Under the pieces are notes generated by a model. The model did no database searches. It had not been told where the DNA came from and worked only from the letters and a program-made list of their open reading frames with translations. Position numbers and translations under genes: made by a program. Below, one piece after another: positions 35,920 through 46,815 of a stretch of 64,000 nt of DNA (position 1 is its first letter; every line of letters begins with the position of its first letter). The stretch lies in NCBI RefSeq assembly GCF_027625475.1, contig NZ_CP115174.1:620001-684000 (forward strand). The letters are read 5' to 3'. This DNA is from Sphingomonas abietis. Lineage in GTDB: Bacteria > Pseudomonadota > Alphaproteobacteria > Sphingomonadales > Sphingomonadaceae.

Positions 35920-38900
35920 ATGCGCTTTCCGCATTTCTTCATCGAGCGGCCGATCTTCGCGGCCGTGCTGTCGATCCTGATCGTGATCGTCGGGATCATC
36001 GCATATCCGACGCTGCCAATCTCGCAATATCCCCAAATCGCCCCGCCGACGGTGGTGGTCTCCGCGACCTTCCCGGGTGCCACGGCGGAAACGCTGGCGG
36101 ACACCGTGGCGGTGCCGATCGAGCAGCAGATCAACGGCGTCGAGGGCATGATCTACATGTCCTCCTCGGCGGTCGGTGACGGTACGCTGACGATCACGGT
36201 CAGCTTCAAGCAGGGCGTCGATGCCGATCAGGCCCAGGTGCTGGTGCAGAACCGCGTCTCGGAGGCCGAGCCTCGGCTGCCGCAGGAGGTCCGCAACATC
36301 GGTGTGACGGTGCGCAAGAACTCGCCCGACTTCCTGATGGCGATCGCTTTCTATTCGCCCGACAAGTCGCTCTCCGAGCAATATATCTCGAACTATGTCA
36401 CCTTGCAGATCGCCGATCGCATCAAGCGTGTGCAGGGTGTCGGCGGTTCGCTGGAGATCGGTGCCCGCGATTATGCGATGCGGATCTGGATCAATCCCGA
36501 TCTGGCCACCGCGCGCAACCTGACCGTGGACGAGATCACCAGCGCGATCCAGGCGCAGAACGCGCAGGTCGCCGCCGGTTCCGTGGGCGCTCCGCCGTTT
36601 GCCAAGGGCGGGCCGGCGTTCCAGCTGGGCGTGCAGGCGCTCGGCCGGCTGACCACGCCCGAGCAGTTCGGCGATATCGTCGTCAAGCGTGGTGCCGATG
36701 GCAGCCTGACCCGGTTGCGCGATGTCGCGCGGGTCGAACTCGGTGCGCAGGACTATACCACCAACGGCTATTTCTCGAACCAGCATGCGACCATGCTGGG
36801 CATCCAGCAGTTGCCCGGGTCCAATGCGCTGGCCACGGCGGATCGGATCAAGGCCGTGCTGGCCGATGCGGCCAAGTCGTTCCCGCCGGGGCTTGCCTAT
36901 GGCATCCCCTATCACCCGACCGACTATATCTCGGCGTCGATCGAGGAGGTGGAGCACACCCTCTATATCGCGCTGATCCTGGTCAGCATCGTGGTGCTGC
37001 TGTTCCTCCAGAGCTGGCGCGCCGCCATCGTGCCGCTGATCGCGATCCCGATCTCGCTCATCGGTGCCTTCGGCGTGCTCGCGGCGTTCGGGTTCAGCCT
37101 CAACAACCTGTCGCTGTTCGGGTTGGTGCTGGCGATCGGTATCGTCGTCGACGACGCGATCGTGGTGATCGAGAATATCGAGCGCCTGATCGCCGAAGAG
37201 GGGCTCACCCCGCGTGAGGCCGCGCACAAGACGATGGACGAAGTGTCCGGAGCGCTCGTCGCGATCGCCCTGGTGCTGTGCGGCGTGTTCGTGCCGACCG
37301 CCTTCATTCCGGGTATTTCGGGCCAGTTCTACCAGCAGTTCGCGCTGACCATCGTGTCGGCGACCGCGATCTCGGCCTTCGTGTCGCTGACGCTGTCGCC
37401 TGCGCTTGCCGCTCTCCTGCTCAAGCCGCATGTCCATGGCAGGGCGGTGCCGAGCGGGGTGCGCGGCTATCCGACGCGCTTTGCCAATGGCTTCAACCGC
37501 GTCTTCGATCGGCTGTCGGATCGCTATGGCCGGCTCACCGGCAAGCTGGTGCGGCGCCTCGCGCTGATGGGCATCGCTTATGTCTGCCTGATCCTGTTCG
37601 CAGGCTGGCGCTTCTATTCGACCCCGACCGGCTTCATCCCGGCGCAGGATCAGGGCTATCTGATCGGCGTCATCCAGATGCCGCCGGGCACGTCGCTCGA
37701 ACGGACGGACGAAGTCACGCGCCAGGTGCAGGCGCTCGCGCTCAAGAACCCGGCTCTGGAAGGCACCGTGGCCTTCACCGGCTTCGACGGTGCGACCTTC
37801 ACCACCGCCCCCAATGCCGCCGTGGTGTTCACGCCGCTGAAGGCCAAGGGCACGCGCGACGACATCGACAAGGTGACCGCCGATCTGCGCAAGTCGCTGT
37901 CCAGCATCACCTCCGGCAATATCCTGCTGATCCCGCCGCCCCCGGTTTCGGGGATCGGCACCGGCGGTGGCTGGAAGATGGAGATCGAGGATCGCAACGG
38001 CGCGGGTTACGAAGCGCTGGAGAAGGCCGCGTTCGGCATGATGATGGCGGCCAACAAGGCGCCGGGTATCGCTGCCGCCTTCACCACCTTCAACACCAAG
38101 ACCCCGCGTCTCTACGCCGACATCAATCGGGAGAAGGCGGAGCAGATGGGCGTTCCGGTCGCGAATATCTTCTCGACGCTCGGCACCTATCTGGGATCGA
38201 CCTACATCAACGACTTCAACTATCTCGGCCGCACCTGGCGGGTCACCGCGCAGGCGGATGCCAGCCATCGTCAGCAGGGTTCGGATATCGAACAGTTGCA
38301 GACGCGTTCGGGCAATGGCGGGATGGTGCCGCTGGCGGCGGTGCTGACGATGAAGAACGATGCCGGGCCGTGGCGTGTGGTGCGCTACAATCTCTATCCC
38401 TCGGCAGAGCTTCAGGGTGACACCGCGCACGGCTATTCGTCGGGCCAGTCGCTGAAGACGATGGCGGGTCTCGCCCAGAAGGTCTTGCCCAAGGGCATGA
38501 GCATCGAATGGACCGATCTCGCCTATCAGCAGGAGCAGGCAGGCAATACCGGCATCTATGTGTTCGGTCTGGCGGTCGTGTTCGTCTTCCTGCTGCTTGC
38601 CGCGCAATATGAGAGCCTGATCCTGCCGCTCGCGGTGATCCTGATCGTGCCGATGTGTCTGCTCGCCGCCATCCTCGGCGTCGGCTTCATGGGGATGGAC
38701 AATAATATCCTCACCCAGATCGGTCTCGTCGTGCTGGTCGGCCTGGCCGCCAAGAACGCGATCCTGATCGTCGAGTTCGCCCGGCAGGGCGAGGAGGACG
38801 GGCTGGGCCACCATGAGGCGGCCGAGCGTGCGGCGCACCAGCGTCTGCGGCCGATCCTGATGACCTCGATCGCGTTCATCCTCGGCGTGCTGCCGCTGGT

Positions 38901-39111
38901 GATCTCGAACGGGCCTGGTTCGGAAATGCGCAAGGCGCTGGGCGTCGCGGTGTTCTTCGGAATGATCGGCGTGACCTTCTTCGGCCTGATGTTCACGCCG
39001 AGCTTCTATGTGATCACCAAGAAATTCGGCGAGAGGATCTCGGAGCAGACGCGCCGCTGGCGTCGTCGTCACCCCTCCCACGATGTCTCGGCCGAGGGAG
39101 ATCTCGCATGA
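35920..39111 (+). CDS. RND multidrug efflux pump, inner-membrane transporter (AcrB/MexB, HAE1 family)
   Basis: 1063 residues, 11 bases after the adaptor gene. MRFPHFFIERPIFAAVLSIL is the classic HAE1 N-terminus. The proton-relay aspartates are Asp411/Asp412 in AIGIVVDDAIVVIENIER, and the TM10 lysine is Lys945 in GLAAKNAILIVEFA. Both are intact, so it should be active. Two large periplasmic porter/docking loops lie between TM1-2 and TM7-8, and 12 membrane spans are visible. It exports hydrophobic and amphiphilic compounds by proton antiport. The stop overlaps the ATG of the channel gene by four bases. Confidence 0.97.
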   Translation: MRFPHFFIERPIFAAVLSILIVIVGIIAYPTLPISQYPQIAPPTVVVSATFPGATAETLADTVAVPIEQQINGVEGMIYMSSSAVGDGTLTITVSFKQGVDADQAQVLVQNRVSEAEPRLPQEVRNIGVTVRKNSPDFLMAIAFYSPDKSLSEQYISNYVTLQIADRIKRVQGVGGSLEIGARDYAMRIWINPDLATARNLTVDEITSAIQAQNAQVAAGSVGAPPFAKGGPAFQLGVQALGRLTTPEQFGDIVVKRGADGSLTRLRDVARVELGAQDYTTNGYFSNQHATMLGIQQLPGSNALATADRIKAVLADAAKSFPPGLAYGIPYHPTDYISASIEEVEHTLYIALILVSIVVLLFLQSWRAAIVPLIAIPISLIGAFGVLAAFGFSLNNLSLFGLVLAIGIVVDDAIVVIENIERLIAEEGLTPREAAHKTMDEVSGALVAIALVLCGVFVPTAFIPGISGQFYQQFALTIVSATAISAFVSLTLSPALAALLLKPHVHGRAVPSGVRGYPTRFANGFNRVFDRLSDRYGRLTGKLVRRLALMGIAYVCLILFAGWRFYSTPTGFIPAQDQGYLIGVIQMPPGTSLERTDEVTRQVQALALKNPALEGTVAFTGFDGATFTTAPNAAVVFTPLKAKGTRDDIDKVTADLRKSLSSITSGNILLIPPPPVSGIGTGGGWKMEIEDRNGAGYEALEKAAFGMMMAANKAPGIAAAFTTFNTKTPRLYADINREKAEQMGVPVANIFSTLGTYLGSTYINDFNYLGRTWRVTAQADASHRQQGSDIEQLQTRSGNGGMVPLAAVLTMKNDAGPWRVVRYNLYPSAELQGDTAHGYSSGQSLKTMAGLAQKVLPKGMSIEWTDLAYQQEQAGNTGIYVFGLAVVFVFLLLAAQYESLILPLAVILIVPMCLLAAILGVGFMGMDNNILTQIGLVVLVGLAAKNAILIVEFARQGEEDGLGHHEAAERAAHQRLRPILMTSIAFILGVLPLVISNGPGSEMRKALGVAVFFGMIGVTFFGLMFTPSFYVITKKFGERISEQTRRWRRRHPSHDVSAEGDLA

Positions 39112-40645
39112 AGCGCCTCCGTGTCACCTTCGCGGTGCTTCCCGCCCTGGCGCTGGCCGCCTGCGCGGTAGGCCCCAACTACAAGCCGCCGGTGGTGCAG
39201 GCCGATGCCAAGGCACCGTTCGTGGAAGGCCAGGCGAGCACGATGCTTTCCGGCCAACCGCTCCCGGTGAATTGGTGGGAGATGTTCCAGGATCCGGCGC
39301 TCGACCGCCTGATCAAGGACGCCTTCGCCTACAACACCGATATCCGCGTCGCGGCGGGCAATCTCCGCAAGGCGCGCGGGGCGCTTTCGGAAGCGCAGGC
39401 AGGGCGGCTGCCGACCACCACGCCGTCCGCGGGCTATAGTCGCGAGCGGGTCGGGGCCGACAGCGTGACGGCCGGCAACGGCATCGCCACCGGCGCCGAT
39501 GGCGGCCCCAGCCATTATGATTTCAATTATTATCAGGCAGGTTTCGACGCCTCCTACGAGCTCGATCTGTTCGGCCGGGTGTCGCGCTCGATCGAGGCGT
39601 CGCGCGGCGATGCGATGGCGGCGCAGGCGGCGTTGGACGGCGCGCGCATCTCGATCGCGGCGCAGGTCGCGCAGAGCTATGCCGATGCGTGCGGCTATGC
39701 GGCGCAGGCCGATGTCGCCCGCGAGACGGCACGCTTGCAGGGCGATACGTTGAAGCTCACCCAGCGGCTGCTCGATGCCGGCCGTGGCACGCGGCGGGAT
39801 GTCGACCAGTCCGCCGTGCTGGTCGAGCAGGCCAATGCCCAGGTGCCGCAGCTGGAGGCGGAGCGTCGCGCCCAGCTCTATGCCCTGGCAGCCCTGACCG
39901 GCCGTACCCCGTCCGAACTGGATGGCGATGCCGTGGCGTGTCGGATGGTGCCCAAGGTCCGGACGGCGATACCGGTCGGCGACGGCGCGACATTGCTCGC
40001 CCGTCGACCGGACGTGCGCGCGGCGGAGCGGACCCTGGCGGCTGATACGGCCCGGATCGGTGTCGCGACGGCGGCGCTGTTCCCGTCCGTCACGCTGGCG
40101 GGATCGGCGACGCTCGGTGCGCCGCATATCGGCGATGTCGGCAAATCGGCCTCGTTCGGCTATTCGTTCGGCCCGCTGATCAGCTGGACTTTCCCGAACA
40201 TCGCGGTCGCCAAGGCGCGCATCCGCGAATCCAAGGGGCAGGCCGATGCCGATCTGGCGAGCTTCCAGGGCACGATGCTGACCGCGCTCAAGGAAACCGA
40301 GCAGGCGCTCGCGCGCTATGCGGCGGCGCTGGACCAGAATGCGGCGCTGGGCCGTGCGGCGGCGGCGGCGGACGATGCCGCCAAGCTCTCGCGCATCCGC
40401 TTCGATTCGGGCCGCGACAATTTCCTCAACCTGCTGGTTTCGGAACAGGATCGGGATACGGCACGCGCCGCGCTCGCCCAGTCCGATCAGGGTGTGGCCG
40501 ATGCCCAGGTGTCCTTGTTCAAGGCGCTCGGCGGCGGCTGGGAAAATGCCCCGCCGATCGCCAACGCGGCGCCCGGCGCGATCAGCGGAAACCCGTCGAT
40601 CCAGCATGGCAACTTCACCACGCCCGTTCCAAAGTCTGGCAACTA

Positions 40646-40646
<1 letters not shown>
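39108..40646 (+). CDS. outer-membrane efflux channel lipoprotein (NodT/OprM family)
   Basis: 512 residues. Lipobox LALAAC with Cys19, followed by AVGPNYKPP, the signature start of the NodT family. The repeated TolC-type alpha-hairpin segments (PVNWWEMFQDPALDRLIKDA; ASRGDAMAAQAALDGARISI; DVDQSAVLVEQANAQVPQLE and the second repeat from about 300) are present. It forms the trimeric exit duct of the pump encoded upstream, to which it is translationally coupled (ATGA). A hairpin follows the stop. Confidence 0.95.
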
Positions 40647-43047
<2,401 letters not shown>

Positions 43048-43052
43048 TCGGC

Positions 43053-44342
43053 ATGGCTCGCGTTCCCTTCCGTCTCCCCGACATCGGCGAAGGCATTGCC
43101 GAGGCCGAGATCGTCACCTGGCACGTCCAGGTCGGCGACAGGGTCGAGGAGGATCAGCCCGTCGCCGACATGATGACCGACAAGGCGACCGTCGAGATGG
43201 CGGCGCCGGTCTCGGGCCGGGTTATCGAACTCGCCGGCGTGGTCGGCGACCAGATCGCGATTGGCTCGACATTGGTGGTGTTCGAGACGGAGGCGGAGCC
43301 TGCGGCGGAGAGCGATCTGGGGCCTGCCGAACCCCAAGCCCCTGTTCCGTTCGTCCCGAGCGAAGTCGAGGGACATGCGACAAGCGCTGCGCCTGCTGCC
43401 CGTGTCTCGACTTCGCTCGACACGAACGGGGAGAAGGGGAACTCGGATGCCCGCAAGGTGCTCGCCTCCCCGGCGGTTCGCCAGCGCGCCAGGGAACTGG
43501 GCGTCGATCTCGCCGATGTGCTGCCCGCCGCCGGCGAGCGGATCAAGCATAGCGATCTCGATGCGTTCCTGAAATACCAAGGGGGCCTGAAATATCAGGG
43601 TGGCGCCGCGCCGTCCGCCCCGGCCCGCACGACCGTTGCCAGCCAGGACGAGATCGAGGAGATCAAGGTCACCGGCCTACGTCGCCGCATCGCCGAGAAT
43701 ATGGCGGAGTCGAAGCGGCGGATCCCGCATTTCGCCTATGTCGAGGAGCTGGACGTCACCGCCATCGAGGCGTTGCGCCAGGCGATGAACGCGGCGCGGG
43801 GCGAGCGGCCCAAGCTCACCATGCTGCCCTTCCTGATCCGCGCGATCGTCAAGGCGGCGGCCGACTTCCCGATGGTCAACGCGCGCTATGACGATGAGGC
43901 GGGGGTGGTCGCGCGCCATTCCGCCGTCCATCTCGGCATGGCGACGCAGACCGACGCCGGCCTGTCGGTGCCGGTGATCCGGGATGCGCAGGGCTTCGAT
44001 GTCTGGGGTCTGGCGGCCGAGATCGTGCGCCTCGCCGATGCGACGCGCCGCGGCAAGGCCAAGCGCGAAGAGCTTTCCGGCTCGACCATCACGCTCACCT
44101 CGCTCGGCGCGCTCGGCGGCATCGTCTCGACGCCGGTGATCAACCGGCCCGAGGTGGCGATCGTCGGGGTCAACCGCATGGTCGAACGGCCGGTGGTGAT
44201 CGAGGGGCGGATCGAGGTCCGCAAGATGATGAACCTGTCGAGCTCGTTCGATCATCGCGTGGTCGATGGCATGGACGCGGCGAAGTTCATCCAGGCGATC
44301 CGCCGGCTGATCGAGGTGCCGGCGCTGCTGTTCGCGGACTGA
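43053..44342 (+). CDS. bkdB: branched-chain 2-oxoacid dehydrogenase E2 (dihydrolipoyl acyltransferase) with REP-encoded linker
   Basis: 429 residues. The lipoyl domain (about 1-80) has the swinging-arm Lys44 in MTDKATVEM. The E3/E1-binding domain is VLASPAVRQRARELGVDLAD (136-155). The catalytic domain (about 205-429) carries SFDHRVVDGMDA with catalytic His401. The linker between lipoyl and binding domains contains residues of about 99-126, encoded by an inverted-repeat element in frame. The second linker has a tandem duplication, LKYQGGLKYQGG (173-184). No E3 (lipoamide dehydrogenase) gene is adjacent, so a shared one is presumably used. The ATG at 43053 follows the E1beta stop by five bases. 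Confidence 0.94.
   Translation: MARVPFRLPDIGEGIAEAEIVTWHVQVGDRVEEDQPVADMMTDKATVEMAAPVSGRVIELAGVVGDQIAIGSTLVVFETEAEPAAESDLGPAEPQAPVPFVPSEVEGHATSAAPAARVSTSLDTNGEKGNSDARKVLASPAVRQRARELGVDLADVLPAAGERIKHSDLDAFLKYQGGLKYQGGAAPSAPARTTVASQDEIEEIKVTGLRRRIAENMAESKRRIPHFAYVEELDVTAIEALRQAMNAARGERPKLTMLPFLIRAIVKAAADFPMVNARYDDEAGVVARHSAVHLGMATQTDAGLSVPVIRDAQGFDVWGLAAEIVRLADATRRGKAKREELSGSTITLTSLGALGGIVSTPVINRPEVAIVGVNRMVERPVVIEGRIEVRKMMNLSSSFDHRVVDGMDAAKFIQAIRRLIEVPALLFAD
43347..43429. repeat. REP-like inverted pair inside the E2 coding sequence (family C)
   Basis: The left arm CCGTTCGTCCCGAGCGAAGT (43347) and the inverse of the right arm, CCGTTCGTGTCGAGCGAAGT (ending 43429), match apart from two bases. 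Both continue into CGAG and then ACA after a two-base indel. The 83-base element keeps the reading frame open and encodes linker residues (FVPSEVEG...RVSTSLDTNG). Confidence 0.82.
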
Positions 44343-44346
44343 AGCG

Positions 44347-45612
44347 CTACGATCCCATCCGGGGGTGGAACAGATGTCCACCCTCGGTGATCAGCACGAT
44401 CGCGAGGCCGAGCACGCCGGCGGCGGCGAAACCGGCGGTCATCGGCAGGCTGGTGCCGTCGAAGCTTTGCCCGATCAGATAGCCCAGCACCGCGCCGCCG
44501 ACGGTGGTGACGAAGCCCTGCACCGAGGCGGCGGTGCCGGCGATCTCCGCCAGCGGCTCCATCGCCATCGCGCCGAAATTGGCCATCGACAGGCCGAAGC
44601 AGAACATCGCCGTCGCCTGGCACAGGGAAAAGCTGATCAACGTTTCGTGCCCGGTGATCGCGATGCCGAGATGGAGCAGCTCGATCACCACGAAACCGAG
44701 CAGCGCACTATGTGAGACCCGGCGGGTGCCGAGCCGCTCGACGATGCGCGAGTTGATCAGCGACGCCAGCGCCATCATCCCGGCGATCGCGGCGAAGACG
44801 GTGGGCATCAGCTTCGGGGCATGGAAACCATCGGCGAAGATCTGCTGGACGGAATTGATGAAGCCGTAGAGCGCGCCCGAAATCACGGTCTGCGCCAGCA
44901 TATAGCCCACGGCCTGCCGCGTCGTCAGCGCCCGGCGCATGGCGATGAAGACCGACGAGAAATCGATCGGCCGGCGATATTCGGGATGGAGCGTCTCGGG
45001 CAGGCGCATCGCGATCCAGCTCAGCACGATCAGGCCGTAGCAGGTCAGCACCCAGAACAACCCCCGCCACGGCAGGAACAGCAGGAAGAACTGGCCGATC
45101 GATGGCGCCAGCACCGGCACCGCCAGGAAGACCATGAAGGCGAGGCTCATCACCCGCGCCATCTGTCGGCCGCCATAGCAATCGCGCACCACCGAGATCG
45201 TCACCACGCGGGTGGCGGCAACGGCGGCGCCCTGCAGCGCGCGGAACAGCAGCAGCATCTCGAAATTCGGGGCGACCGCCACGCCGGCGCTGAACAGCAC
45301 ATAGGCGGCGGTGCCCGCGATCAGGATCGGGCGACGGCCAAAACGGTCGGACAGCGGGCCATAGACGAGCTGCGCGACACCGAGGCCGAGCAGGAAGGCA
45401 GTCACGATCAGCTGGCGCTTATTCTCGTCCGTCACGCCCAGTGAATTGCCGATCGAGGGCAGCGCCGGCAGCATCGTGTCGATGGCGAGCGCGACCATCG
45501 CCATCATCGCGGCCATCATCCCGACGAACTCGCGGAACGACATCCCGTCATGGGCGCCCTTGGTCGCGACGTGGGGGGACATTTGCTCGATGTTGGTCGG
45601 GTGGCCGCTCAT
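44347..45612 (-). CDS. MFS transporter, Bcr/CflA-type drug efflux
   Basis: 421 residues, 12 spans. MVALAIDTMLPALPSIGNSLG in TM1 and QLVYGPLSDRFGRRPILIAG (loop 2-3 motif) are hallmarks of Bcr/CflA exporters. GPLSDRFGRRP is intact, and FRALQGAAVAATRVVTISVVRD matches the motif-C region with GAAVAATR. Members export chloramphenicol, bicyclomycin and other compounds by proton antiport. It lies convergent to the bkd operon (four bases between stops) and 64 bases after glucokinase on the same strand. Confidence 0.9.
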   Translation of the reverse strand: MSGHPTNIEQMSPHVATKGAHDGMSFREFVGMMAAMMAMVALAIDTMLPALPSIGNSLGVTDENKRQLIVTAFLLGLGVAQLVYGPLSDRFGRRPILIAGTAAYVLFSAGVAVAPNFEMLLLFRALQGAAVAATRVVTISVVRDCYGGRQMARVMSLAFMVFLAVPVLAPSIGQFFLLFLPWRGLFWVLTCYGLIVLSWIAMRLPETLHPEYRRPIDFSSVFIAMRRALTTRQAVGYMLAQTVISGALYGFINSVQQIFADGFHAPKLMPTVFAAIAGMMALASLINSRIVERLGTRRVSHSALLGFVVIELLHLGIAITGHETLISFSLCQATAMFCFGLSMANFGAMAMEPLAEIAGTAASVQGFVTTVGGAVLGYLIGQSFDGTSLPMTAGFAAAGVLGLAIVLITEGGHLFHPRMGS

Positions 45613-45676
45613 CGATTTCCTCTACGCCACGCGGCGATCCAAACAACCCCCTCCATGCTGCACCTGCGAACTAGGC

Positions 45677-46654
45677 TCAGCGCAGATGCTTTTCCGCAAA
45701 GGCGGCGGCCGCGCCGAGCAGACCGGGCTGATCGTAGGTGACGAGCTTGACCGGGATCTTGGTCATGCGCGCCTCGAACCGCCCCTTGGCCGTATAGCGA
45801 CCGGCGAAGCCCGAGATCGGCAGATGGTCCGCGATGCGCGCACCGACGCCGCCGGCGATGACGGTGCCGGCCCAGGCGCCATGGGCGAGGGTCATGTCGC
45901 CGGCCACCGAGCCGAGCGCGAGGCAGAAGCGATCGAGCGCCGCCGATGCCAGCACGTCGGAGCCGGACAAAGCGAGCTGCCACAATTTCTTGTCGTCCAC
46001 ACCCAGCGGCACGGTGCGCCCTTCCACCGCCGCCAGCGCTTCATAGATGTTCACGAGGCCGGGGCCGGACACCAGCCGCTCGATCGAGACGCGGCGATAG
46101 CGCTCGCGCATCCGCTCGAGCATCTGGTCCTCCAGCCGGTCGAGCGGGGCGAAATCGATATGGCCGCCTTCGGTGGTGATGACGGTGACGCCGCGCTCGT
46201 CGCGGTGCAGCTGCGCCACGCCGAGGCCGGTGCCGGGGCCGACGATGCTGATCGTGCCGGTGTCGCCCAGCGGCTCGTCTGGGCCGCACAGATGGCGCAT
46301 GTCATTGGGGCCGAGCCGGGTCACCGCATAGGCGACCGCGCCGAAATCATTGACCAGTTCGTAGCGATCGAGGCCGAGCACCGACGGGATCAGCTCCGGC
46401 CGCAACACCCATGGACTGTTGGTCAGCTTGAGCACGGCGCCGTCCACCGGCCCGGCGAAGGAGATGGCGCCATCCTTCGGCAGCGGGCGGCCGATGCGCG
46501 CCGCGAAGGCGGCCCAGGCGCTGCGGAGGCTCGCATAGGCATGGGTGGCCAGGGTGATGACTTCGCCCAGATCGATCGAGCCATTGTCCCGCACCGTCGC
46601 GATGGTGAACCGCGCGTTGGTCCCGCCGATATCCACGGCCACGATTTCAGTCAT
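45677..46654 (-). CDS. glk: glucokinase (E. coli Glk family)
   Basis: Phosphorylates free glucose with ATP. 325 residues (E. coli 321). The N-terminal phosphate loop is VDIGGTNARFT (7-17). The sugar-binding FAGPVDG (67-73) and LTNSPW (77-82), the catalytic base Asp103 in LVNDFGAVAY, and TEGGHIDFAP (161-170) all match the family; GPGTGLGVA is the second phosphate loop. AAGGAGAGG precedes the ATG. It is divergent from the GH3 beta-glucosidase across a 161-base region with an operator-like dyad, which links glucose release and phosphorylation. Confidence 0.95.
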   Translation of the reverse strand: MTEIVAVDIGGTNARFTIATVRDNGSIDLGEVITLATHAYASLRSAWAAFAARIGRPLPKDGAISFAGPVDGAVLKLTNSPWVLRPELIPSVLGLDRYELVNDFGAVAYAVTRLGPNDMRHLCGPDEPLGDTGTISIVGPGTGLGVAQLHRDERGVTVITTEGGHIDFAPLDRLEDQMLERMRERYRRVSIERLVSGPGLVNIYEALAAVEGRTVPLGVDDKKLWQLALSGSDVLASAALDRFCLALGSVAGDMTLAHGAWAGTVIAGGVGARIADHLPISGFAGRYTAKGRFEARMTKIPVKLVTYDQPGLLGAAAAFAEKHLR

Positions 46655-46725
46655 TCAGCCTCTCCTTGCCGACCCGTCGCATACACCCAGCCGACGTGCC
46701 GTTACCGACGTCTCCCTAGACGATC

Positions 46726-46742
46726 ATGACAGCGCTTGTCAT
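46726..46742. promoter_or_regulatory. dyad ATGAC-AGCGCT-TGTCAT between glk and the GH3 gene, overlapping a -35
   Basis: TGACA and TGTCA arms flank GCGCT, and the right arm supplies TTGTCA (46736-46741), a -35 element with AATAAA 17 bases on (46759-46764). The overlap of dyad and -35 fits repression of the GH3 gene. The divergent glucokinase gene could share it. Confidence 0.5.
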
Positions 46743-46815
46743 GTCCCCTCTTCTCGGGAATAAACATGATAAATAAGGGGCGGCCGTTCGATCGTCCCGT
46801 TTTTTGGGAGAGATC

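Noticed and set aside
35686..39081. A 1131-codon open frame antisense to the RND pump
   Set aside because: The sense frame has every HAE1 catalytic residue; the antisense protein is repetitive basic/acidic sequence typical of shadows.
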